DNA of 64,000 nucleotides, from assembly GCF_021272185.1 (NCBI RefSeq), contig NZ_JAJSEC010000005.1, positions 62,001-126,000 on the forward strand. Reading direction: 5' to 3'. Source of the DNA: Roseivivax sp. GX 12232 (GTDB lineage: Bacteria > Pseudomonadota > Alphaproteobacteria > Rhodobacterales > Rhodobacteraceae). Numbering within the stretch: position 1 is the first letter of the stretch; each line of letters opens with the position of its first letter. Of the stretch, positions 46,176-55,694 are shown one piece after another. The position numbers and the translations under genes are program-made. The notes under the pieces were generated by a model that saw nothing but the letters and a program-made list of their open reading frames with translations, did no database searches and was not told the DNA's origin.

Positions 46176-47075
46176 ATGCCCGAGCCCATTTTCCTGATCG
46201 CGCCCGGGCGGTCCTATACCTCGCTCATCGGCGGCATGATCGGCCAGCACCCCCAGGTCTACGGCATGCCCGAGATCAGCGTCTCGCATGCGGATACCAT
46301 CGGCGGGGTGCTGCAGACGTTGAAGGGGCCGTTGGAATACGGTCTGGCGGGACTACTCAGGCTCCTCGCGCAGCTGCACGACGGCGAACAGACCGAGGAG
46401 ACGGTCAACGCCGCCCGGCAGTGGCTCATGCAGCGCGCGCATTGGAGCATCGCCGAGCTTTTCGCCCATATCCAGGACCAGGTCGGCGACAAGGCGCTGT
46501 TCGATAAGAGCCCTCGAACCGTTACCAATTACGACAACATGGCACGGCTTTTGCAGGTCTTTCCGAATGCCTCCTTCCTGCATCTGACGCGCCACCCGAT
46601 CACCACCTGCAAGTCCGCGATGGCGCTGCGCAACAGCTTCGCGGATGCCAACAAGCCCAAGCGCCGGGCGCGCATCAACCTCGATCCCGAGAACACCTGG
46701 CGGCGCGCGCAGGACAACATCACGCGCTTCACCGCCACGCTTCCCCCGGGCCAGTGCCTGCGGGTCAAGGCCGAGATGATCCTCAGCGACCCGCCGAAAT
46801 ACCTCGCGCAAATCTGCGAATGGCTGGGGCTGTCCACCGAGCCCGATGCGCTCGAGGCGATGATGCACCCGGAAAACTCACCCTATGCCTCGATCGGGCC
46901 ACCTTCGGCGCTTTACGGCAACGACCCGAATTTCCTGAAAAACCCGGTGCTCGACATGTCGCGGCTGCAGAATATCGCCGAGCCCTCGCTCGACAGCCAC
47001 CTGCCCTGGCGCGACGATGGTGGCGCGCTGGCGCCGGAGACAATCAGGCTCGCGCGCCAGTTTGGATATGGATAA
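46176..47075 (+). CDS. sulfotransferase family protein, paralogue 1
   Basis: A 299-residue PAPS-dependent sulfotransferase. The 5'-phosphosulfate loop is APGRSYTSLIGG (9-20), and the 3'-phosphate region is in FLHLTRHPITTCKSAMAL. EICEWLGLS-type sequence near the C-terminus (QICEWLGLSTEP) is common in the family. It would transfer sulfate to a hydroxyl or amine. GGAG precedes the ATG. It overlaps the following propeller gene. A paralogue lies at 48642. Third-position GC is less extreme here than in the neighbouring megasynthase genes. Confidence 0.82.
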   Translation: MPEPIFLIAPGRSYTSLIGGMIGQHPQVYGMPEISVSHADTIGGVLQTLKGPLEYGLAGLLRLLAQLHDGEQTEETVNAARQWLMQRAHWSIAELFAHIQDQVGDKALFDKSPRTVTNYDNMARLLQVFPNASFLHLTRHPITTCKSAMALRNSFADANKPKRRARINLDPENTWRRAQDNITRFTATLPPGQCLRVKAEMILSDPPKYLAQICEWLGLSTEPDALEAMMHPENSPYASIGPPSALYGNDPNFLKNPVLDMSRLQNIAEPSLDSHLPWRDDGGALAPETIRLARQFGYG

Positions 47076-48480
47076 GCACATGGACGGCGATACAGACCTG
47101 CAATTCGTATCCGTCGCGCAAGGCGGGCTAGGCCACGAGGGCAGCACGCTGGCCCACGCCATGGCCTGGTTTCAGGATCACCTCTACCTCGGCACCACCG
47201 CTCCGCGCGGCGCCAGCCCGACAGACGCGGGCCGCATCCTGCGGTTCGATCCGAAGTCCGAGAGCTGGGAGACCGCCCACAGCGCCCCCGTGATCGAGAC
47301 CAACGAGGAGATCCTGGCCCGGCTCGACGCGCAGAACGAAACTCTTGGGGGCAAGGATCTGGCCGGGCTAACCGGCGTCACCCATCCCACCGGATTGGCG
47401 CGAGAATACGGCATTCGCGCGCTGCAGATCTTCAAGGGCAAGAGCGACCCGCATCCCTGTCTCTACGCGGGCACCATGTCGCTTTTCGGCGGTGGCATCC
47501 TGCGGTCCGAAGACGGGGTGAGCTTTGAGCCCGTGTTGGGGACCGGACGGCACGACGACAGCATCCTGTCCTTCCGCGGTCTGGTCGAGTTCAAGGGGCG
47601 GCTCTACACCGCGCCCGCCGGAACCGCCACGCGCGACAAGGCCGACCCGAACTTCGCCCCGGAAGCCATGGTCTATGTCTCCGACGACCCCGCCAAGGGC
47701 GCCGAAAGCTGGGCGCCGGTCTGCGAACCTGCCTTTGGCGATCCGGTCAACCGCTCGGTCTTCGCGCTGGGTGTCGCGCATGGCTACCTCTACGCGGGCA
47801 CCGCCTCCTGGACGCGCGGCTTCCAGCTGTGGCGCACCGACGGCAAAGGCAAAGGGCTGCACAAATGGGAGCGGGTGCTGACGGACGGCGCCTATCGGTT
47901 CAACCACAACTTCTCGGTTGCCACGCTCTGCGCCTTCGACGGCGATATGTACGTGGGCTCGGGCATCTCCGGGCTGGGCTACGACAAGGCGCATGACGTG
48001 GGCCCCGCCACTGCCGAGCTGATCCGCGTGAAGCCGGACGGGTCCTGGGATCTCTTGGTCGGGGACCTGCGCTGCACGCCCGACGGGCTCAAGGTGCCGC
48101 TCAGCGCCATGGGGCCGGGCTTCGACGATCCCTACAACTCGGTCATGTGGTCAATGACGGTGCACGAAGACGCGCTCTATGTCGGCACCCAGCAATGGGA
48201 GCCCTTCGACACGGCGTTGCACGGTGACGGATCGCCGCTGACGGGGGGGTACCAGCTCTGGAGGTCGCGCAACGGAGGCGACTGGGAAAAGGTGATCGAC
48301 GCCGCGCTGGGGCGGGTCTCGGCGACCGGCCTGAGATCGATGCAATCGACGCCGGCGGGCCTGTTCCTGGGCACCAGCGTGCACCCGAAGCTCCTGCGCA
48401 TCCTGAGCCGGAAATCCGGGGCGGTAACCCCCGCGCTGAATGCCGACAAGAACGGGTTCGAGGTGTTGCTGGGCAGCTAG
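47068..48480 (+). CDS. repeat protein, predicted beta-propeller, paralogue 2
   Basis: About 470 residues, related to 39930-41450: both share AHAMAWF..HLYLGTT near the N-terminus, then REYGIRALQIFKGK / REIGYRSMEVYQG, FKGRLYTAP, GVAHGYLYAGTASW, GDMYVGSGISG, GPATAELIRVKPDGSW (GPAAAEILRIHPDDSW in paralogue 1), and STPAGLFLGT. It has no signal peptide. Starts at 47068 (overlapping the sulfotransferase stop) and 47080 are both possible. The role is unknown; coupling to a sulfotransferase is notable. Confidence 0.65.
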   Translation: MDKHMDGDTDLQFVSVAQGGLGHEGSTLAHAMAWFQDHLYLGTTAPRGASPTDAGRILRFDPKSESWETAHSAPVIETNEEILARLDAQNETLGGKDLAGLTGVTHPTGLAREYGIRALQIFKGKSDPHPCLYAGTMSLFGGGILRSEDGVSFEPVLGTGRHDDSILSFRGLVEFKGRLYTAPAGTATRDKADPNFAPEAMVYVSDDPAKGAESWAPVCEPAFGDPVNRSVFALGVAHGYLYAGTASWTRGFQLWRTDGKGKGLHKWERVLTDGAYRFNHNFSVATLCAFDGDMYVGSGISGLGYDKAHDVGPATAELIRVKPDGSWDLLVGDLRCTPDGLKVPLSAMGPGFDDPYNSVMWSMTVHEDALYVGTQQWEPFDTALHGDGSPLTGGYQLWRSRNGGDWEKVIDAALGRVSATGLRSMQSTPAGLFLGTSVHPKLLRILSRKSGAVTPALNADKNGFEVLLGS

Positions 48481-48641
48481 GGGTGGTTTCGGGGATGCGG
48501 CCGCGGCTGGAGGTCCGGCAGCGGCGGCATCCCTGCTGACCCGAGACGGCCTAGGCTCGCGTTGCCGCATGGCTTGCGGACAGCCCTGCCCGCCCGCACC
48601 TCACCTATGAGACCGGCCTGCGCGCATTTGACCTCACCCCC

Positions 48642-49505
48642 TCACGAATACCCATACTCCCGCGCCTTCTTCGGTAGCGCGTAGCGCGGGCCGTCCTCGG
48701 CGCGGGTCAGCTCACCCAGGGGCGCGATGGGCTCGGCGAGGCTCGCGCCGTAGGGGCCGGGGCCCGCGAAGGGCGACAGCTCGGGCTGCGCCATGGCAGC
48801 GAGGTCGGCGGGCTCGGCGGCCAGGTCCAGAACCTCGGCCAGGCGCGCCAGCTCGGTCCCGGGGGACGCGATCAGATCCTCGAGCCGCACCGGAGCGACC
48901 CGGCTGCCGGGCATCGCGCCCGCCAGCGCGTCGATGGCCTCCTCGGCCTTGAGCCAGAGCCCGATGGGATCGGGCTGGCGCGGCTGGCCCGCGGCCCCGC
49001 CCGAGGCGCCCAGCAAGGTCGCCGCCGCGCCGCCGGCCTGGGCCATGACCACCCGTGCCTGGGCGCCGGGGTGACGGCGCAGGGTCACGATGTCGGCGCC
49101 CGGGTAAAGCGCCGCGATCCGATCCCGCGCGATCTCGCTGAAGAGCCCGGCGCCCAGCGGCAGGACCAGCCGGCGCGGCGCGAGCCGCTCGGCGAACCAA
49201 TCGGCCAGCCGCGCGGTCGGCCAATGCATCCGCTCCAGGAGCCAGCGCCGCGCCATCTCGACCGACTGCAGGCTCTGTTCGCCCGACAGAAGCAGCGCCA
49301 GCGCCCGCAGGGTGCCGCTCAGCTGCACCATGCGCGGGCCGGTCATCTCGAAGACCAAGTCGTAGACGGTCTTCTCGGTCTCGAGGTTCAGGACCGGCAG
49401 GTCGAAGGCTTGGCTGTTGCGCCCGAGCGCCGCCGCCAGCGTGCCGTGGCCGCTGCCCGGAGAGGCCGCGACCAGGATCGGCCGCGGCCGGCTCTCGCCG
49501 CTCAT
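48642..49505 (-). CDS. sulfotransferase-like protein, paralogue 2
   Basis: A 287-residue protein homologous to 46176-47075: compare LLSGEQSLQSVEMARRWLLE / LHDGEQTEETVNAARQWLMQ and RMHWPTARLADWF / RAHWSIAELFAHI. The 5'-phosphosulfate loop reads AASPGSGHGTLAAAL, with the usual Arg/Lys replaced. The 3' region TLRRHPGAQARVVMAQ keeps the Arg. Reduced or altered activity is possible. Its ATG overlaps the esterase stop (ATGA). Confidence 0.7.
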   Translation of the reverse strand: MSGESRPRPILVAASPGSGHGTLAAALGRNSQAFDLPVLNLETEKTVYDLVFEMTGPRMVQLSGTLRALALLLSGEQSLQSVEMARRWLLERMHWPTARLADWFAERLAPRRLVLPLGAGLFSEIARDRIAALYPGADIVTLRRHPGAQARVVMAQAGGAAATLLGASGGAAGQPRQPDPIGLWLKAEEAIDALAGAMPGSRVAPVRLEDLIASPGTELARLAEVLDLAAEPADLAAMAQPELSPFAGPGPYGASLAEPIAPLGELTRAEDGPRYALPKKAREYGYS

Positions 49506-50500
49506 AGACCGTAGCGCGCGAAGAAGGAGAGCATGGCGTCGGTCGCCGCCACCTCGCGGCTGATGTTGCCCGCGATCCGGCCACCGCCGCGGGTGCCGCC
49601 GGGCCAATTGTGGCCTGCCCCTTCGAGCACCCAGAACCGCAGCGCCGCGCCGCCCGCGCAATTGTAGGTGATGAGTTGCGCCTTGGTGCCGTCATTGGCG
49701 TCATCGCGCACCGAACCGCCCGAGCCGCCGCCGCAATTGTTGACGCGGATCCAGAACTCCTGGGTCTCGATGGCCGAAAGCACCCGCCCGCCGGTGCCGA
49801 TCCCGAGGATGGCGATATTGGCGATCTCGCCGCCCTGCCAGGGCATCAGCCGGTCGTCGGTGGCCTGGAAGAAGATCATCGGCTGGGCCTGTCCCGGTGC
49901 GCAGCGCGAGGCAAGATCGGCGGGCATATTGGCGACCACGACGCCGTAGCCCCGGAAGAGATCCGGCGCCTCGCAGGCGAGCCGCTGGGTGAACATGCCG
50001 CCGTTCGAGACGCCCGCGGCGAACATCCGCCCGGTGTCGAGCCCGAAGCGTGCACGCAGGTCGGCGGCCACCGCGCGGGTGTAGCCCACGTCGTCGAAGC
50101 TCGACCGGGTGGTGGCGCGGCCGTCGTTCCACTGCTGGCCCGGGGAGTTGGGATAGACCGCCGCGAAGCCGTAGCTGCCGGCGAAGCGCGAAAGCAGCGC
50201 CGACTCCTGGGCGTTCCGCCCGTCGCCCTCGCCGCCGTGGAAGACCATGACCACGCCCCGGCCCGCGGAGACGGTCGCAGGGTCGATGTAATAGGACCGC
50301 TGGCTCCCCTGGTGCTGGATGGTGATCAGCTCGAGCCCGCTGGCGCTGGGACTGCCGCCCGCCTGCCGCTCGGCCCGGCGCTCGGCGATACGGTCGCGGA
50401 TCGCCTCGCGGATCGGCCCGTCCTGCGCGGTGGCGGAGGTGGCCAGAAGCGCCATGAGCAGCGCGCCCGAGGCAAGAGTTCTGCTAACCAAGGAAATCAT
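49502..50500 (-). CDS. secreted PHB-depolymerase-like esterase
   Basis: A 332-residue exported hydrolase. Signal peptide at residues 1-25 (LASGALLMALLATSATAQ), then a charged helix, then the Esterase-PHB domain: VMVFHGGEGDGRN, the nucleophile in GVSNGGMFTQRLAC, the acid in ATDDRLMPWQGGE, and the His in LEGAGHNWPGG. The ATG at 50500 gives the clean signal peptide; the longer frame from 50581 does not. It is a paralogue of 39029-39925 but sent to the periplasm, so one reaction may occur on both sides of the membrane. Confidence 0.82.
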   Translation of the reverse strand: MISLVSRTLASGALLMALLATSATAQDGPIREAIRDRIAERRAERQAGGSPSASGLELITIQHQGSQRSYYIDPATVSAGRGVVMVFHGGEGDGRNAQESALLSRFAGSYGFAAVYPNSPGQQWNDGRATTRSSFDDVGYTRAVAADLRARFGLDTGRMFAAGVSNGGMFTQRLACEAPDLFRGYGVVVANMPADLASRCAPGQAQPMIFFQATDDRLMPWQGGEIANIAILGIGTGGRVLSAIETQEFWIRVNNCGGGSGGSVRDDANDGTKAQLITYNCAGGAALRFWVLEGAGHNWPGGTRGGGRIAGNISREVAATDAMLSFFARYGL

Positions 50501-50693
50501 CGTCAGTCCCTTCTTCAAACTGGGCTGCAGTGGAAGAGAAGCGCCACGGGACGCGCCCGGGCGGTGGAAAAAGAGTAGCAAGGCCCCATGAGGCTGTCCA
50601 ATGCGGCGGGGCCCGGGGGAGCCGGGTGGCGCAGGCTTGCCGGTGCGGGCGGGGGCGCCGCCGTGCCGCCCGGCCCGCGCCGTCGCTCAGAGC

Positions 50694-53600
50694 TCACGCG
50701 GCCGAGCCCGCATCGGCGCCCGAACGGACGCTCAGCGCCAGCGCCATGACCAGCCCGCCGCTCTGCGCCAGCCGCACGGCGACCGCGCTGCCGTCGGGCG
50801 TGCGGATCTCGGCCCGGCCGCCCGGCGCGTCGCAGGCGGTCAACACAAAGGCCCGCGGCCGTCCGGTCAGCCCTTCGCCCAGGAGTTTCGCCGCGGACTC
50901 CTTGGCGCACCAGCCCGACAGGAGCCGCGGCGCCGCCTCGGGCTGCGCGGGATCGCTGACGCCCAGAAGCGCCAGCTCGCCCGGGGCGAAGGCGCCCTCG
51001 GCCAGAAGCTCGGGCGCCAGGCCCTGGGGCGTTTCCAGGTCGACCCCGAGCGGCAGGCCCGCGGGCCCGACGGCGGCCAGCGCCGCGCCGCCCGCATGGG
51101 CCAGGCTGACCTCGGGCATGGGCCCGGTGATGCCCAGCGTGGAGGGCCGGTCGGGCGCGATCCGGGGCCGCCCCTGGGCGTCCGAGACCACGGGAATATC
51201 CGCCGGCAGCAGAAGCACCCCCTGTTCGGCGGCGAACCAGCCGCGCGCGGCCTCCTTGAGCGCGATGCGCCCCATCAGCCAGTCGCGGCGGCGCTTGCCG
51301 GTCAGCCCGGCGAATTGCGCGCGCTCCTCCTCGGAAAGGACCGTGGCGGCGAGCACCCGGGCCCAGATCCCGCCGGCATCCTCGAGAAAGCCGCGCGGGA
51401 AAGCGGGCACCGACCAGAGGCGGAGCCCCTCGGGCAGGTCGGGGAACAGCCCCGTCGCCTCCTGGCCATACCAGGCCTCGCGCGGGCGGTAGCGGGCCTC
51501 GTAGAAGCGGTGCGGCACCTCGAAGAACCGGTCGCGCCAGCCCCGCACCGAGATCAGTCGCGCACCGTCGGGCGCCAGAACGTCGAAATCCCCTTCGAGG
51601 AAGCGCGCCGCCTCGGGCGTGCCGACCGGGCGGTCGGCCTCGTCGCGGAAGCCGAGCCGGCCGCGCACCAGCGCCCCGCGGGTGGCCTCGCGGCGGGCGT
51701 CGGGCAGATCGATCCGGGCAATGCCCGAAGGGAAGGAGCTGAAATCCGTGCCCCAGCCCTGGGCGATCCAGAAGGCGGTCACATGGCCCACCTGGTCCAG
51801 AAGCGCGGGGTTGATCAGGAGGCCCTCGGGCGCCTCGTCATAGGCGAAGAAGGCATCGAGCGGCATGTCACCAAGCTCGGCGTCGAGCCCGCCCGCATCC
51901 CAGGCGGTCAGGCTCGCGACACCCTGGAAGAGCGGGCCGTGGAACATGCCCGTGGTGTAGAGCGCCTCGTCGGTCCAGACCGGCGCATGAGGCTCGGCGA
52001 GGTCCGGCAGCGGGACCGGCAGATCGGCGGGGGACAGGACCGCCTCGGCCTCGAAAAGGAGCGCCGTGCCTTTCAGGAGCCGCACCGCCACGCGGTCGCC
52101 CAGCAGGTCGGCTTCGGTGGTCAACACCGCCAGCCCCTCGTCGAAGGCCACCCAGTCGCGGGCGCGGACGTTCTCGAGCCTTGTGGCGACCTGGCCGGTC
52201 AGCACGGCGGCGGCCTCGAGCACCATCTCGAGGCTGACCGCCAGCGGCAGGACCGGCAGGCTTTGCAACTCGGGCGCGCTGTCCGAGACGTGATCGGCGT
52301 AGAAGGTGTGCTGGGCGAGGAAAGGATCGGCCTTGGGGTCGAAGGCGCTGGTGGCGCGCAGATGCGCGCCGTCGCAGTCGACCTCGTGCAGGAGCGGCGG
52401 CACCCAATCGGCGGGCTCCTCGGTCAGCGCCTCCGGCGCGGGGCGGGCGGCGACGGCGGCCTCGGTCACCGAGCCCGCGGTTTCGAGGAAGCGCTGCATG
52501 ACGTTGAAATGACCGGCGAGAAGGGCCTCGGCGGCCTGGCCTGCGGGCGGGGGCGGGGCGAGCGCGCCGTTGAATGCGGCTGTTGGCGTCGCGCCGTCCT
52601 CGGGGCCCGGCGGGGCGGTCTGGAAAGGGCCATCCGCGGGGGTGACACCCGGCGGCGCGTTCGGGAAAGCCCCCATCCCCGGTGCGCCGCCCGGCGGGGC
52701 GGTCTGGAAGGGCCCATCCGCGGGGACACCGCCCGGCATCGGCGCCAAACCCTCGGCGCCCAGCGCGGCGGCGGCGTCCTGGCCGAGCGCGGCGGCGATC
52801 TCGCCCGCGACCTCCTCGGGCAGGCGCACCACGGCCAGCGTGTTGTCGATCACCCGGGGGCGGCGCTTCGGCGGGTCCTCGGAGAGGTCGAGCGGCGCTA
52901 GGTCGCGCCCGGCAAACATCGCGCCCGCGTCCAGCGCCCGTCCGGCGCACCAGATCCGGCCCAAAGCCTGCAGGAGGTGGCCTAGCCCGCCGCGCCGGCG
53001 GCTGTCGAGCGCCACGGCCTGCGCCTCGCGGCCCTTCAGCGTGTCCTCGATGAAGCCGGTGAGGTTGGACGAGGGCCCGATCTCCACGAAAAGCCGCACG
53101 CCGTCGGCGTAGAGCGCCTCGACCGTCTCGGTGAAGCGCACCCGCGCGGCCCATTGCCCGGCCGCCGCGGCGCGGATCGCGTCGGGGTCCTCGGGCATCG
53201 GCGCGGCGCTGGCGCAGGAATAGACCGGCAGGCGCGGCGGGGCGAAGTCCATCTCGGCGTAGACCCCGGCCACCTTCTCGGCGATCTCCGCGAAAAGCGG
53301 CGTGTGATAAGGCCGGTCGAAGGGCAAAAAGGCGGTCATGCCGCCCTCGGGGCGCAGCTCCTCGGCCACGGCCTCCATCCGGGCGCGGCTGCCGAAAAGC
53401 ACCGCCTGGTGTTCGCAGTTGTCGAGCGCCAGATGCACCTCGGGGTCGGCCTCGGTCAGCGCCAGGAGCCGCGCGCGCGGCACGCCGCCGACGGTCAGAA
53501 GCGCCCCCTGCCCCGGCCCGCCCGCGGCCTCGATCTCCTGGTAGAGCCGGTTCAGAGAGCGGATGCGCCCGGCGAATGTCGCGCGGTCCTCCGTGCTGGC

Positions 53601-55694
53601 GGTCGCACCGAAGACCCCGGCGGCGGCCAGCGCCGAATGCTCGCCCGAGGAATGGCCGACCACGAGGTCCGGCGACAGCCCCAGCCGCCCGGTCACCGCC
53701 ATCAGCGCCTGGGCGGCGATGAAGACGCTTTCGGAGCCGAACTCCAGCCCGAAGAGCTTGTCGGCCAGACGCGTCCTGAGCTTGTCCGAGAGCGTCGTCG
53801 GCGGCGGGAAGACCGAGGCCGAAGGCGGCGTCTCGCGCGAAGGGAACAGCCCGTCCCAGAAGTCGAACCAGGCGCGGGCCTCGGGGAAGGCGGTCAGCAC
53901 CTCGCCCAGCATGCCCTGGTATTGCGCGCCCTCGCCGGGGAAGACGAAAGCCATGCGGCCCCCGAGCGGCGCGTCGGAGGCAATCACCCCGGACTTGATG
54001 CGGAAGCTGCCCTTGCCGGCCTCGAAGCGTTCGGCGGCCTTGGCGAGCTTCTCCAGAAGATCGGCGCGGCTTTCGGCGATCACCGCGAGCCGGCAGGGGC
54101 CCTCTCCGGCCTGCCCGGCCTGCGCGGCTGCATAGGCCGCGATCTGCGCCAGCGAGGCATCGTCGCGCAGGCTCACCCGCTCCGCCAGGTGCCGGGCGGC
54201 GGCCGCCAGCGCGGGCAGATCCGGGGCGGCCAGCACCACCAGCTCGCGCGCCCAGTTGGCGGGCGTCGCCCCGAAGGCGCGCAAGGGTGCCTCTTCGGGC
54301 TCGGCCTCCTCGAGGACCGCGTGGGAATTGACCCCGCCGAAGCCGAAGGCATTGACCGCGGCGCGGCGTGGCGCGCCCGGCGGCGCGATCCAGGGACGGG
54401 TCTCGGTGTTGACGTAGATCGGCGTCTCCTCGATGCCGATGCCCGCGCGCACCTTGTCGCCCAGGGTCGGCGGCAGGGTCTTGTGATAAAGCGCCAGCGC
54501 CGTCTTGATCAGGCCGGCCGCCCCGGCGGCGGGGATGCAATGGCCGATCATCGACTTCACCGAGCCGATGGCCGTGGTCGGCAACCCCGAGGGCGCCCTT
54601 GCGCCCAGCACATGCGAGAGCGCGCCGATCTCGGTGCGGTCGCCCAGCGGGATGCCGGTGCCATGCGCCTCGATCAGGCCGGGCGGCGTCTCGGCGCTGC
54701 CCGCATCCGCGATCGCGCGTTCGATGGCCAGGCGCTCGCCCTCGAGCCGGGGCGCGAGAAGGCCCGAGCCCTTGCCGTCGCTCGACTGGCCGGCGCCCTT
54801 GAGGATCGCGTAGATCCGGTCGCCCGCCGCCTCGGCCTCGGCGCGGCGCTTCAGGACCAGCAGGCCCAGCCCCTCGCCCAGAAGTGTGCCGTCCCCGCCC
54901 TCGGCAAAGGGGCGGACATGGCCCGCACCCGACAGCGCGCCGAGCTGGTTGAAGACCATGTAGACCTCGGCCGGGATCGAGGCGTTGACCCCGCCGGCGA
55001 TCATCATGTCCGACCGTCCGGCGCGCAGCTCGATCATCGCGGCGTTGACCGCCAGGATCGACGAGGAACAGGCCGCATCCAGGATATAGTTCGGCCCGTT
55101 CAGGTTCAGCCGGTTGGCGATCCGCCCCGAAAGCACGTTGGGCACAAGCCCCGGCGCGATGTCGGCGTTGAAGGGCGGCAGGCGGCGGGCCATCTCGGCG
55201 CGCACCCGGTCGAGTGTCGCGGGATCGGCCCAGGGCATGAGCTGGCCCAGCAGCTCGCGGGTCTGGTCAAGCACCACCCCGTGCTGCACCACAGCCGCGT
55301 TGCCGCGGTGCAGATAGGTCGAATGGCCGACGATGACCCCGGTGCGCTCGGCGTTGATCTGCCCCTGCCGCGCGTCCTCGAGCGCCGCCTGGGCGATGCG
55401 CAGGGCGACGAACTGGTCGGGCTCGCTGCCGTCCACCGAAGAGGGCATGACCCCGAGGTCGACGGGATCGGCGGCGAAGGCCTCGCCCAGGTAGCCGCCG
55501 CGCGCGGTGGGGATCTTCGAGGGGCCCTCGGCCCCGAGGTAGCGCGCCGCCTCCCAGTCGGGGGGCGGGTCGCCGACGAAATCCAGCTTGGCGCAGATAT
55601 TGGCCCAGTAGCGGTGGATGTCCCCGGCGCCCGGGAACATGCCGGCCATGCCGACGATGGCGATGTCGCCCTGCCCCTTGGCGGGCCGCGTCAT
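50694..55694 (-). CDS. megasynthase 2: KS-AT-DH-phosphopantetheinyl transferase
   Basis: A 1,666-residue polyketide/PUFA-synthase-like protein. KS at 12-470 with Cys209 (DAACSSSI), EAHGTGIP and MIGHCIPAAGAAG. AT at 575-890 with VFPGEGAQYQGM and Ser682 in GHSSGEH. A Pro/Gly-rich linker with internal repeats lies at about 970-1055. A double-hotdog DH follows, His about 1129 (LAQHTFYADH) and Asp in LLDQVGH near 1298. The C-terminal 200 residues form an Sfp-type transferase (PLGVDLE, WCAKESAAKLL), which would arm ACPs. No ACP is visible in this chain. Its ATG overlaps the megasynthase 1 stop (ATGA). Confidence 0.88.
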   Translation of the reverse strand: MTRPAKGQGDIAIVGMAGMFPGAGDIHRYWANICAKLDFVGDPPPDWEAARYLGAEGPSKIPTARGGYLGEAFAADPVDLGVMPSSVDGSEPDQFVALRIAQAALEDARQGQINAERTGVIVGHSTYLHRGNAAVVQHGVVLDQTRELLGQLMPWADPATLDRVRAEMARRLPPFNADIAPGLVPNVLSGRIANRLNLNGPNYILDAACSSSILAVNAAMIELRAGRSDMMIAGGVNASIPAEVYMVFNQLGALSGAGHVRPFAEGGDGTLLGEGLGLLVLKRRAEAEAAGDRIYAILKGAGQSSDGKGSGLLAPRLEGERLAIERAIADAGSAETPPGLIEAHGTGIPLGDRTEIGALSHVLGARAPSGLPTTAIGSVKSMIGHCIPAAGAAGLIKTALALYHKTLPPTLGDKVRAGIGIEETPIYVNTETRPWIAPPGAPRRAAVNAFGFGGVNSHAVLEEAEPEEAPLRAFGATPANWARELVVLAAPDLPALAAAARHLAERVSLRDDASLAQIAAYAAAQAGQAGEGPCRLAVIAESRADLLEKLAKAAERFEAGKGSFRIKSGVIASDAPLGGRMAFVFPGEGAQYQGMLGEVLTAFPEARAWFDFWDGLFPSRETPPSASVFPPPTTLSDKLRTRLADKLFGLEFGSESVFIAAQALMAVTGRLGLSPDLVVGHSSGEHSALAAAGVFGATASTEDRATFAGRIRSLNRLYQEIEAAGGPGQGALLTVGGVPRARLLALTEADPEVHLALDNCEHQAVLFGSRARMEAVAEELRPEGGMTAFLPFDRPYHTPLFAEIAEKVAGVYAEMDFAPPRLPVYSCASAAPMPEDPDAIRAAAAGQWAARVRFTETVEALYADGVRLFVEIGPSSNLTGFIEDTLKGREAQAVALDSRRRGGLGHLLQALGRIWCAGRALDAGAMFAGRDLAPLDLSEDPPKRRPRVIDNTLAVVRLPEEVAGEIAAALGQDAAAALGAEGLAPMPGGVPADGPFQTAPPGGAPGMGAFPNAPPGVTPADGPFQTAPPGPEDGATPTAAFNGALAPPPPAGQAAEALLAGHFNVMQRFLETAGSVTEAAVAARPAPEALTEEPADWVPPLLHEVDCDGAHLRATSAFDPKADPFLAQHTFYADHVSDSAPELQSLPVLPLAVSLEMVLEAAAVLTGQVATRLENVRARDWVAFDEGLAVLTTEADLLGDRVAVRLLKGTALLFEAEAVLSPADLPVPLPDLAEPHAPVWTDEALYTTGMFHGPLFQGVASLTAWDAGGLDAELGDMPLDAFFAYDEAPEGLLINPALLDQVGHVTAFWIAQGWGTDFSSFPSGIARIDLPDARREATRGALVRGRLGFRDEADRPVGTPEAARFLEGDFDVLAPDGARLISVRGWRDRFFEVPHRFYEARYRPREAWYGQEATGLFPDLPEGLRLWSVPAFPRGFLEDAGGIWARVLAATVLSEEERAQFAGLTGKRRRDWLMGRIALKEAARGWFAAEQGVLLLPADIPVVSDAQGRPRIAPDRPSTLGITGPMPEVSLAHAGGAALAAVGPAGLPLGVDLETPQGLAPELLAEGAFAPGELALLGVSDPAQPEAAPRLLSGWCAKESAAKLLGEGLTGRPRAFVLTACDAPGGRAEIRTPDGSAVAVRLAQSGGLVMALALSVRSGADAGSAA

